This document shows positions 21,779 through 32,813 of a DNA stretch of 64,000 bases, piece by piece (position 1 is the first letter of the stretch; the number at the start of each line of letters is the position of its first letter). The DNA comes from Centrapalus pauciflorus (lineage: Eukaryota; Streptophyta; Magnoliopsida; Asterales; Asteraceae). A program made the position numbers and the translations under genes. A model generated the notes under the pieces. The model saw only the letters and a list, made by a program, of their open reading frames with translations, did no database searches and was not told the origin of the DNA. The DNA lies in the NCBI GenBank assembly GCA_020465985.1, contig JAANYP010004398.1, forward strand, positions 1 to 64,000. Direction: 5' to 3'.

Positions 21779-23533
21779 TGTAACACCCCTCCTGATCACA
21801 GAAATGTCACGTCAACACAATATCATAAGTGGCAATAATGCAAGAAATTCATAACACATGTGTCATAGGATATTGCATATCATTGATAAATTATAACTAT
21901 TCACTTAAACATCTTTAACACATAATCGACTGGTTTACCACATCCAAAAGATACAACCACAGACAACACTAACATAACTACTAACAAGGGCAGATGCAAC
22001 AGCCTTCAAATAACAGCAAGTCCCTGATCAGCAAACCCAGCTACCGATCTCTTCTCTGGTCCCTTGAACATGGTAGACTCGAATATGTAAGCTCGGAAGC
22101 TCGTGAGTACGCGAGGGTTAGACTCTACACATTGAACACATAACACACATACACGTAGCACATACACACATCTCAATCTCAACCCATGTCACTGGCACTC
22201 AACATCATAATGCAGGTATGAACACAAAGCATGAGATCGGAAGCCCTGCACACAATATCACTGAGGGGACACTTCCCCGGCTAACGACCGTGTACGGCGA
22301 TGGTTAGCAAAAACCCTGTAGCACGGGCGCGAACCAGCTACAGGCCCTGCCGTGTATACACGCCCCAAGGACTGTTAAGGACAGTCAACCCGTGCAATCA
22401 CTCATCGCGAATCACCATCCGTATTGAACTCATCACGGACCCCTGGAGCGGATCTCATCTCACGCATATATAACACATATGTAGAAATAGAATCATACCT
22501 GCCGCTCGCGTCCCTGTGTCATACACAATGCACAATACACATACACAATATTCGCTACACATTTACGACTCGCAAAAGATCCCGCGTTTTGGAAAAGGAC
22601 TCGGGTACTCACCTGATCAATCCGCTAATCCCGAAATCTCTGACTCGGATCAGCTCGCTGGCTCGTCCATGAAATCACACGGATCCCAACTATTAACATA
22701 AACTCAACTCAACGGATACACATAACAATTTATACCCTGATCACATAATCGACTCGAACCCAAAAACAACCCCACAGAACCTCCCGAAATCCAACCGAAC
22801 CCGACCCAAAAACAACCCTTCAACGGAAGCCTTAGCCCAACAACCCGGTCCTTGGCCCAGCAATCATGGCCCGCGCCCGGCCTGCCTACGTTGCGACCAC
22901 GATCGCCCCATCGCGACCGCGCTCACAGCTTTCGTCTTCTACCATGGTTCGCTGCCATGGCTGTACAGAAAGTGTCATCACCTTCCAACTCCGATCTCCA
23001 GCCACATCATACTCAACATATAATAGCCTCCCACAGATTATATACAACTCCCCAATTTTTAACATCAATTAACAGATAAATCAACAACCAAACCTAATGA
23101 ATTCTTACCTTTGCAACTTTCAACTTAAAGATGAAGATGAAGATAATCAAAATCAGTAACCAACTTGAGACCTTCTTGTTGTTGGAGTCTCACGGACTCA
23201 CACAAAATACACACACTTACACTCTTTCTCATTAAGGAAGGAAACCAAGGGATTTAAAAGACGTACGCATATATCCTTTCCATTTTTAGTGGGTCCACAC
23301 CCAGTAACCCGAACCCGATATCACATTTTTACTATTAAATCCACTTAACTCATTTAAATCCACGAACCCATAAACACAACTAATCCACTAATATCACAAC
23401 CCGATGACACGTAACTCACAACCCGACACATATATATCCACTAATCAGGATATCACTCGACCAACGCAATAATAATAAATTAAACATCCACTAAAATATT
23501 TACACGTAATTATTCTGGAAACGGGATGTTACA
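21779..23533 (-). repeat. Ty3-2 5' LTR, 1,755 bp
   Basis: Ends tgtaacaccc and gggatgttaca on the plus strand, as in Ty3-1. It carries a GC-rich patch near 22860-22930 and no ORF of note. The right flank is ctaat. Confidence 0.88.
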
Positions 23534-23620
23534 CTAATGACAAATGTTTAGGTTATAATTTGCTAATAAATATTGATTAGGTCATAGTTGCTAACCTGGT
23601 TTTGTGTCGGATGTTATAGT

Positions 23621-23856
23621 TAACATGTCATTTAAATAATTAAAGCGGAATATGTGGGTACAAGTGTGATTTTTACTAGGCTGTCGTTATCAGCCAAACC
23701 TCGAGAGACATAGTACTATAAGAAAAGGACAATGTTAAATCCCACACACACACATTGGTGGAGGCCAATCCACAATACTAGGCTAGCTACCAGTATAACA
23801 CAACCTGGGGAAACATCGGAGCAGACAACCTATAGTTCATGTGAACAATTGACATA
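23621..23856 (+). repeat. Direct repeat, copy 1
   Basis: About 236 bp from taacatgtca to ttgacata, including the word aattaaagcggaatatgtgg. It is clearly similar, not identical, to 24306-24541. Confidence 0.8.
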
Positions 23857-24305
23857 GACATCAGAGTAGATAACCACCAGTATAATACTTTGATTCATTG
23901 AAACTGGTGCTCTAATACCAAATGGTAAGACTCAACATTCAAAGGAGTCTTAGACTATAGGTCCCAACTAGCAATACAGTAACAATCATAAACTAAGATA
24001 GATTTTATTAAAAACATGTGAAATATTACATTACAAATATCAGAATTAAGTTATAAATGGTACAATAGATTATTTTATTACATCATCAACATTACATTAC
24101 ATCACATCACATCTACCCAAACCAACACAATGTTTGTCTTCAAATATGTACTAAAATGTGGAAAATTGGTAGTGGTCTATAGCTTCAACTTCAGACTTGC
24201 AATCCTAAGAACTTGAACCAACTTTAGTTTTACTCTTGACTTTTCCTATAAAGAGATTAACGACAACTGTAAGCGTTGGCTTAATTAGTTTATAGATTTA
24301 ACAAT

Positions 24306-24541
24306 TAACATGCCATTAAAATAATTAAAGCGGAATATGTGGGTGCAAGCGTGATTTTTACAAGGCTGTCGCTATCAGCCAAACCTCGTGAGACATAGTA
24401 CTATAAGAACATGATGATGTCAAAGTCCACGCACACACTTTAGTAGAGGCCAATCCACAGTACTGAGCTAGCTACCTGTATAACACGACATGGGGAGACA
24501 TCGGAGTAGACTACCACCGGTTCATGTGAATGGGTGACATA
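24306..24541 (+). repeat. Direct repeat, copy 2
   Basis: Second copy of the 236-bp repeat, 685 bp downstream of the first and of the same length. Confidence 0.8.
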
Positions 24542-25572
24542 TACAAGCTCAATTATAGACCAGATATAACATATAGGTTGGATATGATTGATTGTTGTCA
24601 AGTAAACAAGTCAATGAAAGTAAGCCACATAAACAAGGCAATGATAGCAACAACATACTTTAACAGTAATAGTTTGACTGAAATAACATAATGTGTGATG
24701 AATGATATCAACATGCTATCATAATCCACAGGGCAACACCTTACTTAGTGTGCACATGTCACATTCTAGCTTGAATATATAAATACTGTCAATAAAACTA
24801 GAACAACAATATGTCTCACTATAATACAAACATTTATACAAATAAATCTATAACTCACAGTTTTACTGTTTTATGTCGCTGAAGTTGTCTTTGACTTTCC
24901 CAAGTGGATTATTCCACCTCCTGATTTATCTCAGGAATACTGTCACTTTACACTTTGATTTTCTAGACTTCAACTTGTCTTTTAAACTTTACCCACTTTA
25001 GTACAACTTGATTGATCTTTGACGATGTCTTTAGACTTTACCTACTTTATGAGACTTTGACTTTATTACTTAGTTCAGATTAGGTTGAACCTATTCATTA
25101 TATGACATTCATATACACATAAGCTTTATGGACTTTTATTGACTTTTTACTAGTTCACTTATATGATTTTGTTGTTGATCAATACAATATGTAGGTTATG
25201 TATATGTTTCAGATGATGTTTAGTCTTAAACTGTCATGTATTTTACATTTATATATACTATGAACATACAACAATGACTATTACTGTACTTGAACTTCAA
25301 AATATAATGAAAACGCACACATAAAGATAATTACTAGACTTAAACTTTGATACAAAAGGTGAACCCACACAAATTATGCATGGTTCTTAGACTTAATAAC
25401 ATAAGGTATCATGTTTTTCATAACCTAGCCCCACTTAATTTCACTTTGAATTACAACATTAAAGGTCATTCTTATGTTTATAATGACTTGAACACCACTA
25501 CCCCGTGACTAATATTATGCAACCCACACATATGTATAACCATATAACTTACTTTAGAATATGAAAATGAGC

Positions 25573-26260
25573 ACCCCGACACTAAGTCTCGGAGTCAATG
25601 TGTTGAACAGACCCCCAATCTAACATTCTTGTTTTATGTTAAACACACACATTAAGCACATACGTTTCGGGGTCCTAAGAAACAAGGCCAAAGGTTAAAA
25701 GTTTAAGCCTTGGGGCTGAGAACAACATAGGCTAGGGGTCATGATCAAGGCCACATAAACCACCACAACCATCACTCACCACCTTTATCACCACCCCGAG
25801 ATAAAGTCTCGGGGGTCACATGTTAGACTCACACACTGGTTACTGTTTATTTGTGAACATGGGACACACACAATTGTTATGCAAGACCTATATACTACAC
25901 ACATAAACCAATAATACACACGCACACACTTCACAAATGTGGAAAGACCACCCCGAGATTTAGTGTCTCGGGGTCTAGAGTTTTACTACACACACATGCA
26001 TCTTTAACACACATGTATCTTATTAATACACTCACATGTACACACTCACTACTTCCTATTGCTGATTCATTTTCCTCATGAAGTCTCAGGGTTACACTTT
26101 TACTCACACACTATGCACATATATGTTCTATGAAATGCAAAAATACTAAAGATTATAATGGCGTACTGTTTGTTTATGAATCAAGCAACAAGAATAATGA
26201 TCAAAGCCAACCATTTGGACAAACATTGACCCCCACCCCAAGTCTAATAGACTTGGGGTC
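25573..26260. repeat. Series of four GC-stemmed hairpins
   Basis: Hairpins at 25573-25596, 25793-25815, 25945-25976 and 26229-26260 have arms like ccccgaga/tctcgggg with short loops. CA-rich DNA separates them. Spacing is about 220, 155 and 281 bp, and degenerate single arms occur near 25660 and 26082. Confidence 0.7.
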
Positions 26261-27647
26261 TACATTACATATCTCAGACTCTCAAACTTACACACAAACA
26301 TCGAGTCTATATGACTCTATGTCACACACTCCACTTTGGTAATCTTGTATGTTTTTGCGATATATCTTCAATCAACCTAAAATGATTGCATGCATATACT
26401 TAATTTGGGTTTTAGTGTTCATTTAATACATTAATTTGACAGCAACAAACGTATGGAGAAAATCTTTGGCTAATGAACTCTCATCTGAACCTAGAAAAAA
26501 CAATTCCTATAAAAGTAGCAAGATACTTTTAGAATAAGGCATCATAATTGATAATCTACAAAACACAAAATGCAACAACTTCTACTACTATAATCATAAA
26601 ATCATATGTGCATTACCCATTAATAGGTGGATGAGAAAAAACGAGATCGGTGACTCACTTGAGATGAAAAACATCTAAACAAACTCCTATGAACCGAACA
26701 CATATCCAAATCTACAAACCTTAAAAAATCAATGATAAGTAACATTTAAAACCAAATTTGAAGCCAAAAACGTAAGTAACGTTACACACGAGTAGAGATT
26801 TTAATAATCAATGATTACTTTACGTGAATCAAAGATAAACAACAGAAGAACAAGAACTGCAAACATACATGTATTATCTATATATAAACACAGTAGAGAT
26901 TTTAGTGAGAAGACAATAGAGAATAAGATAAGCAAACCTTAGCGTTGCACCAGGTTTTTTGCTTTCTCATAGAAAGAAGTATCTGACTAACCAACACACA
27001 TTTGTAAAAATTAATTAAGCAAACACAACAAGGACAACAATTATCAGAATAAGAAACATATCCAAAAACATAATCTCGCTTACAAATTTGAAGCCAGTAT
27101 TCCAAGCATAAATCTACAAAACATCAAAATAAAATCATCATTGTTTTATGGTGATTGATGAGAAACATACAACGATTATGTGGAGAGAGAACGAACAAGT
27201 AAAAGTTCTTCAATAGTAAAACTATCCTGGTATGTCTTTTTTATTTTGATCAAATGTTACACCTAAGTTTTCTTTGAGACTGTGACGTGTTGAAGAAGAT
27301 TAAGAGAAAATGAAGAAGTCGGGAAACGTATGGCATTGTAGGGGGGATTGTTGTTGCCGGTTTAGAGAGATTGTGTGCTTTTTTGTATAAGCACGATGGG
27401 GGAGGAGAAGAGTTTTCTTGGAAAATGACTTCTTGAGGGAATAATATTTCTAGGGCTTGAATGAAAACTTTCTAATTCAAATATTCAAACAATTAATTGC
27501 AGTAGTGACTTGTACATCATGCATCATAAACTTATACGTCTTAAAATTCAAGATTATGCATAAATGAATTGTACCTCATGCATAGTAACTTGTGTTCAAG
27601 ACCACATACCTAAATACTTTATAAAAGAGTATAGGTATAGATAGATA

Positions 27648-27674
27648 CTAGGTTATAATCTCGTGTATTACACG
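27648..27674 (-). mobile_element. Possible Helitron 3' end
   Basis: On the minus strand a short stem (cgtgt/acacg) lies about 10 nt before a terminal CTAG followed by T, as in plant Helitrons. The 5' end was not found. Confidence 0.3.
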
Positions 27675-28063
27675 GATAACCTTAGTAAAAATCTATTTTT
27701 TTTAATGATAAAACTAAAATAAGAAAACCAACATTAAGATAAATTGTGAATTCTTTTAGATTGAAATTTTTAGTTTATTTTTAAAAATAAAATATAAATG
27801 TATTGAAAAATTTTAAAAATAATGAATTGATAAATGGCAAAAGAAGTTCTAACGTATGACAATTTGTTATTTATTTTTTAGTATTTATACATAGGTTAAC
27901 AATTATAACAGTAATAAATAATCCATAAACCATAACAACTAATATTAATATAAATTTAAGTTTAAATTCAAATTCAAATTTTTGTACATTCAAAATTTTA
28001 AAAAAATATCAAATTTGAATTTCTTTAAATGATATTTTATTTTGATTACCAAATTTGTTAGAA

Positions 28064-28095
28064 CTAGTATGGTACCCGCGCAAAGCGGCGACAGC
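28064..28095 (-). mobile_element. Possible second Helitron 3' end
   Basis: Minus-strand CTAG followed by T, preceded by a GC-rich imperfect hairpin (cccgcgc..gcggcg). The 5' end is unknown. Confidence 0.3.
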
Positions 28096-28342
28096 GGCGA
28101 CGAATATGATTTGATCAACAATTGCAATGCATTATGATATAAAATTGTATGGTAGCAGACAAAAGAAACGATGAGACATACTTGTGAGAAAAATAAAAGT
28201 ACAAGCATTTGTCATTGTATACATCCGTACATTCCAAATGTGATAAAACTTTACTCAAACGTTGCATCTGCAAGTATACCCTGCAAATAATAAAACATGA
28301 ATAGTATTATTTAATCCATATGTATTGTGAATCAATATATAA

Positions 28343-28351
28343 TAAAACTAA
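28343..28351. other. 9-bp target duplication, left of the Mutator-like element
   Basis: taaaactaa, identical to 29673-29681. Confidence 0.88.
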
Positions 28352-28532
28352 GAGTTAATTGCATAGATGGTCCTTTAACTATCTCCAAATTGCAGTTATC
28401 GTCCTTTTTCGAAAACGTTGCAATTTGGGTGCTTTATGTACCAAAAAGTTGCAAGGATAGTCCTTTCTAACAAAATCCGTTAAATGATATCGTTAAGTCA
28501 AGGGCATTTTCGTCTTTTTTTGCAATTTTTTC

Positions 28533-28574
<42 letters not shown>

Positions 28575-29672
28575 ACAAACATCTTCAAACGTAAATGGCT
28601 CCTAAGATAAGATCAGTAGGTAAGAGTGTAAAAATCATCCAGGAAACCGTCCAAGATCCTATAATCGATCAAACCACAAAAACACCACTCAATAGAGGTC
28701 TAGAGGCGTTTCATCCTAAGAAAAGATCGAAATATTTCACGAAAACAACCCCACAAGAACCAGAAACCCCAGAAGATGACGACTCTCAATTTGAAAATGA
28801 ACTAGAAAGCTTCGAAAACATTGTAAATGGACAACAAAAAAGAGAGATCAAAGTTCAAGACACCATGCCCACTCCCATGCCGGAAAAACAAGAACGGCCA
28901 AATACAACCACCGCGGCGGCTCATGGTGGTGGCGGCGGCAGGAGACGTAAGAGGCGGAAGGTTGGGGAGAGTGGTGGCTATTGGTTTGGTTTTTTTAATC
29001 TCATCTTGAATCTTCGTTTCTTGTATCTCGGTTTCAGATCTGCGTTGGGTTTTTGAATCTCGATTTCGATTTGGATGTGTGTATCCTGAGGGATTTCTTG
29101 GTTTGAAGCTTGATTTCGATTCTTGTTTCGACATGAGTTTCAGATCTGGAGTTTAAAGGTGTTCGTTGAATTTCCGATTTGGACTTTGAAGGTTCCGATT
29201 TTGATTTTGTTGAAGATTGGCCGGAGTGTGTGGTGGTTCCAAAATCGATTATGAATGACAACACATTGGTTGGACGTGAAAGAATTGGAGAAAGAGATAG
29301 AGGATGTTAGAGTTGAGTTGGAGGAATGAAGGGTGTTTCAATGGTGATTTTTGATGTTGAAGAAGTCTAGGACAAAAACAATTGGGGAAGGGTTTAAAGA
29401 GGAAGAATGGAAAATGCACACGTAAACAAACTCTACACTTTTTATCAATAATAATAATAATAATAATAATATTAAAATATTGCAAAAAAAGTCATTTATC
29501 CTTAAAAAGACGAAAATGTCATTAACTTAACGGTATCATTTAACGAATTCTGTTAGAAAGGACTATCCTTGCAACTTTTTAGTACATAAAACACCCAAAT
29601 TGCAACGTTTTCAAAAAAAGGACGATAACTGCAATTTGGGGATAGTTAAAGGATCATCTATGCAATTAACTC
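28352..29672. mobile_element. Mutator-like element with long terminal inverted repeats
   Basis: The 1,321-bp element starts gagttaattgcatagatg and ends with its inverted complement. The arms (28352-28530 and 29479-29672) pair over about 180 bp with roughly 90% identity. A 9-bp target duplication is diagnostic for Mutator-like elements. There is no transposase, so it is non-autonomous. Both arms end inward in ATT-type microsatellites (28533-28567, 29447-29470). The interior holds an ORF and gene-like sequence. Confidence 0.9.
28595..29056 (+). CDS. ORF inside the Mutator-like element; possibly captured gene fragment
   Basis: The 153-codon frame opens at ATG 28595, shortly after the left arm. 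The first 95 residues are hydrophilic and look like a true protein (MAPKIRSVGKSVKIIQE, then an acidic PEDDDSQFENELESFENI stretch). A Gly run and a basic RRRKRRK cluster, possibly a nuclear localisation signal, follow. The last 25 residues (YWFGFFNLILNLRF) look like translated intron or UTR. The downstream interior to about 29430 is T- and GA-rich and resembles plant 5'-UTR or intron DNA. I do not recognise the protein. It may be a host gene piece carried by a Pack-MULE, or the ORF may be fortuitous. Confidence 0.45.
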   Translation: MAPKIRSVGKSVKIIQETVQDPIIDQTTKTPLNRGLEAFHPKKRSKYFTKTTPQEPETPEDDDSQFENELESFENIVNGQQKREIKVQDTMPTPMPEKQERPNTTTAAAHGGGGGRRRKRRKVGESGGYWFGFFNLILNLRFLYLGFRSALGF

Positions 29673-29681
29673 TAAAACTAA
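29673..29681. other. 9-bp target duplication, right of the Mutator-like element
   Basis: taaaactaa, identical to 28343-28351. Confidence 0.88.
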
Positions 29682-30227
29682 TAACAATATGATGTTCATT
29701 CTATTTATTTCACATACCTTTTTAAATATCTACATTAACTTGAGATACATCACTGTTAGATTTTTTTCTCATCTTTTGTCGTTCATAGTTTTCTTTATTG
29801 TATTTTCTACAATTATCCTTATCTCCAGACATCATGCACAATGTAAAAAAACAAGTAATATTTTAGCGATTAAGTAATTTTAGTTTTTCACTTGATTAAT
29901 GTTAGAAAAAACACATCATCTTTCAATATTTTTGCGATTAAGTTTTTAAACTTTTCTTTTATCAGTTGTGCTATTTTCAGATATGTTTATTTGCCCCTTG
30001 CCAAATTTGGGTTGTAGGATTCTAATGTGGCCATCTGGTCGATTATAGGGTTACTCAAGGCTCGTGTGGTGTGACTCTTTGGTGTAAAGGAACAATGTTA
30101 ATTAGCATGGTGAACTTGACTTATAATTGGCATTTTTATTCTTTTGTCATTTATCTAAAATATTTTCCCATTTTTTTTCTCAAGAGTAATTTCTTTGTCC
30201 AAAAAAGAATGAGATAATGGAAGGTGT
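29682..30227. other. Intergenic, nothing recognised
   Basis: AT-rich; no convincing ORF, repeat or RNA gene seen. Confidence 0.6.
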
Positions 30228-30235
30228 TGTCAAAC
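30228..30235. other. 8-bp target duplication, left of hAT-1
   Basis: tgtcaaac, identical to 31083-31090. Confidence 0.88.
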
Positions 30236-31082
30236 TAGGGATGTTCATCGGTTCGGTTTATGGGTTATTCGGCTTTCTTGGTTCGGTTTCCTCGGTTTTT
30301 AATATTTTGAAGGTGAAACCAAAAACCGAATTCAAAATCAGTTTGGTTCGGTTTAAACACCAAGAAAACCGAAATATTGCAAACAAGTCAATTACCAAAT
30401 CTGAAACAAATATAGACATATACCAAATATAATAGAACACTTAAAAACTTAAACAAATCATGGTTAAATCAATTACAGATCTGAAAAGAATAAGATACTC
30501 ACCCTTTGTCTCGTCGGAGAAGAAGAAGATACACCAGTCACGGAGTCACCACTTGTTCTTATCGGAGAAGAAGAAGATACACGAAGAAGAGAGCGTGTGA
30601 CAAGCGAGAGGAGAGAAGAGAGCTTGGCGGTGAGCGACGAGAGGAGACGAGTCGGTGGCAGGCGCCGAGAGGAAAGGAGAGGAGAGCGGTCGGCGGCAGG
30701 CGGTGAGGCGTGGCGGCGCTAGGCTTTTGACTTTGAGAGGATGAGATCGTGCTTCATGAGAGAAATTGAGGAGCCTGGAGGTTGGAGTCGTGAACATGAA
30801 TGTGTGTGTAAATGATTTTGTGATATATAAATGAATATCATTATTATAAATGAAAATTATTTATTTATTTTAAAATTAAAATTAAAATTCGGTTTTCGGT
30901 TTGGTTTGGTTTGGTCTGAAAAAAGAAAAATCGATCATCAAATTGAAAACCGTATTAATAAATTCGGTTCAGCACCAAACCAAACCAAAAACCATTTTCT
31001 AAATTTGGTTTGGTTTTATTCAAATTCGATATAGTTTGGTTTTCGGTTTCTTTGAATCCAAACCAAATACTTCACACACCTA
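30236..31082. mobile_element. hAT-1: hAT-like non-autonomous element
   Basis: The 847-bp element has short imperfect terminal inverted repeats (tagggatgt at the left; taggtgtgtg read inward from the right) and a perfect 8-bp target duplication, the hAT signature. The subterminal regions are dense in cggttcggttt and its complement, typical of plant hAT relatives. The middle (about 30490-30720) is GA- and GC-rich with a repeated ggagaagaagaagatacac word. There is no transposase. The short arginine-rich ORFs inside are composition artefacts. Confidence 0.88.
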
Positions 31083-31090
31083 TGTCAAAC
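31083..31090. other. 8-bp target duplication, right of hAT-1
   Basis: tgtcaaac. Confidence 0.88.
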
Positions 31091-31640
31091 TCTACAATGT
31101 TAGAGTTGACTCCTCAAATAACATTTTCTCTTTTGACCGTTATATTTATATTTGGATGCTATAACCTGAAGATTCATTTGTGTGCTCGCCAGTATTGAAA
31201 CTATTGCTAGTCCCTTGACTATATTTAACATTGAGTCATGAGTCATGATTTGTGTGCTCACCAGTATTGAAACTATTGAGTCATGAGTCATGATTTATGT
31301 CAATTTAACCCTTTCTTTGATTTGTAGAAGGATAAAATTTATTGGGCCAATTGATCTAAGAATGAAATTAACTCATATTTTAGCTCATTGTTTGTTATAA
31401 ATTCAAGTTATTTGGTGTGTTGTTGTGCTGGTTCTTCTGTTGCAACTTATTGAGGGTGACAGTTCAACTCTTATAGCAATTTGTCTGTGGAGATGGTAAA
31501 TATTCATTCATAACACATAAACTGGCTGAACATGTTAGATAAATGTTTAGTTTTTCAGTTTCACTGAATTGGTTTTGTGATTGTATGCAATTATGGAGAA
31601 ATACCCATGTATCCATATTTAATATGCTTTGATTTATTGA
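31091..31640. other. Intergenic with a small duplicated word
   Basis: Noncoding. The word ccagtattgaaactattg occurs at about 31189 and 31261, and gagtcatgagtcatga is repeated near 31233 and 31279. It may be the decayed upstream part of the HVA22-like locus, but no exon is recognised. Confidence 0.5.
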
Positions 31641-32254
31641 GGGAAATATATTTTATCTTTTTAAGTTGATGTATATGTTTGCATTATCAAGTCCCATTAT
31701 TTGCTTCCCAAATGAATGTTTGTTTGATTTAGTTGTTTAGTTGAAATTCTATAATGGATTTATTCGGTTTTGTTGAGTTCAATTTTATAGATACTTTCAG
31801 ATTTTTGTTGGAGTTGTTTTGTTGAGTTCAATTTTATAGATTTGGTACAAAACAACCTTATAATTTGATATTTTGATGGAATTGAATTAGTCAGTTTCTT
31901 GTTAGCTTTGTGGAGGAACAAAGCTTTTATTTTTCATTTGTTTTGATCTTCTCCATAAATGTATTATCTTTATAGTTCTGCTCCAATCATTTAGGGGACG
32001 ACATATGTTTATGATTCCTTCTTTAGACCATACATTTCAAAGCATGAAACAGACATTGATCGTAATTTGTTGGAATTGAGGACCATGGCAGGAGATATTG
32101 CACTATTGTACTAGCAGAGAGCTGCAAGTAAGGTATTAAGCATCTTATTTAAGTTTGTTTAATGTGGGAGTTCTTTTCCCAAAAGTGTTTCTTTTAGAGG
32201 TCCAATAAATACTCCTATTAACTTGTAGACAACCCCTAAATTCAGGACATAACT
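31641..32254 (+). repeat. HVA22-like segment, copy A
   Basis: About 614 bp repeated at 32814-33453. It includes intron-like T-rich DNA and one exon (31995-32127). Confidence 0.82.
31995..32127 (+). pseudogene. Exon of an HVA22-like (DP1/Yop1/REEP family) gene, decayed
   Basis: The 133-nt exon has an acceptor-like tttag before it and a gtaagg donor after it. Its translation begins GTTYVYDSFFRPYISKHE and continues with a DIDRNLLELRTMAGD segment, ending QRAAS. These are hallmarks of the C-terminal half of plant HVA22-like proteins, membrane-shaping ER proteins of the DP1/Yop1 family. A TAG at 32112-32114 stands where the family has Trp in LYWQR, so this copy is dead. No neighbouring exon is recognised upstream or downstream. 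It may be a gene remnant or a fragment moved here by a transposon. The family call is from memory of conserved motifs. Confidence 0.72.
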
Positions 32255-32747
32255 AATCGTTGGATTTGCAGCATTACAAGATTACTTATAGTTTATTGTT
32301 TTAACTCTAAAATTTGAGACTTTGTACTTATTCTTTCTAAACTTGAGCATATGCAGAATTGTTCCAATGATGAATTCTATTTGATATCCTATTTGTATAC
32401 ACATTCATTTTATCTCATTGATCATACCTATTTCAAAAGGTTAATTAGATGGTAAACAAAAAAATTATAGTTTGCCAAATAAGGATGATACACAGTCACT
32501 ACGTTACACATTAAGTCTTATAATCAATAGCCGTAAATGCCGATTACATATTAGAAATTATGGTAAAAATGGATGATACACACGGTCAGTACATTATACA
32601 TTAACTGAGTTTTCTATGCAGCAATCTTATTCTTTGAAATGCTAAATTGAAATGGATTTTGTGATGAACTTAACACCATAATAGCCCGTTTGTAATCGTA
32701 TAATTACTAATGTAGTTAAAAATAGTTACCAAACATACTCTGAATAG
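32255..32747. other. Spacer between the HVA22-like copies
   Basis: AT-rich and noncoding. It holds an imperfect repeat of atggatgatacacagtcactac-type words near 32480 and 32570. Confidence 0.5.
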
Positions 32748-32813
32748 ATTCCTTCTTTAGTCCATACATTTCAAAGCATGAATCAGACATTGATCGTAAT
32801 TTGTTGGAATTAA
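32748..32813 (+). pseudogene. Short third copy of the HVA22-like exon
   Basis: About 65 bp matching the exon core (DSFFSPYISKHESDID). It has no splice sites and joins abruptly to the start of copy B. Confidence 0.65.

Larger units (their letters stand above)
19716..23533 (-). mobile_element. Ty3-2: decayed Ty3/gypsy element, host of copia-1
   Basis: From right to left: LTR (21779-23533), tRNA-Met primer-binding site, a short leader remnant, then RT, RNase H and integrase remnants. Gag, protease and the N-terminal RT are deleted at about 21658. The integrase is cut at 19716 by copia-1; its C-terminal part and 3' LTR should lie beyond the left window edge. Many stops and indels show that it is much older than Ty3-1. 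Confidence 0.88.
23534..28342. other. Repeat-rich intergenic stretch without genes
   Basis: AT-rich, with CA-rich microsatellite-like patches. I see no conserved coding sequence on either strand. It contains a 236-bp direct repeat pair, a PBS-like word at 23909-23920, four GC-stemmed hairpins at 25573-26260 and two possible Helitron ends at 27648 and 28064. Parts may be an old LTR; an atgttaca word at 27254-27261 could be its end. Confidence 0.6.

Noticed and set aside
22424..23079. Overlapping 60-82 codon ORFs in the Ty3-2 LTR
   Set aside because: Overlapping frames within an LTR with no recognisable motif.
25573..26260. CRISPR-like spaced repeats
   Set aside because: Spacing is irregular and long, the repeats diverge, and the context is a plant nuclear genome.
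30506..30706. Arginine-rich ORF
   Set aside because: GA-rich repeated DNA inside hAT-1; no start context or family resemblance.
31140..31200. Possible upstream HVA22 exon (a word resembling cagtattg in WCQYW)
   Set aside because: The match is too short and the frame does not extend; I could not support it.
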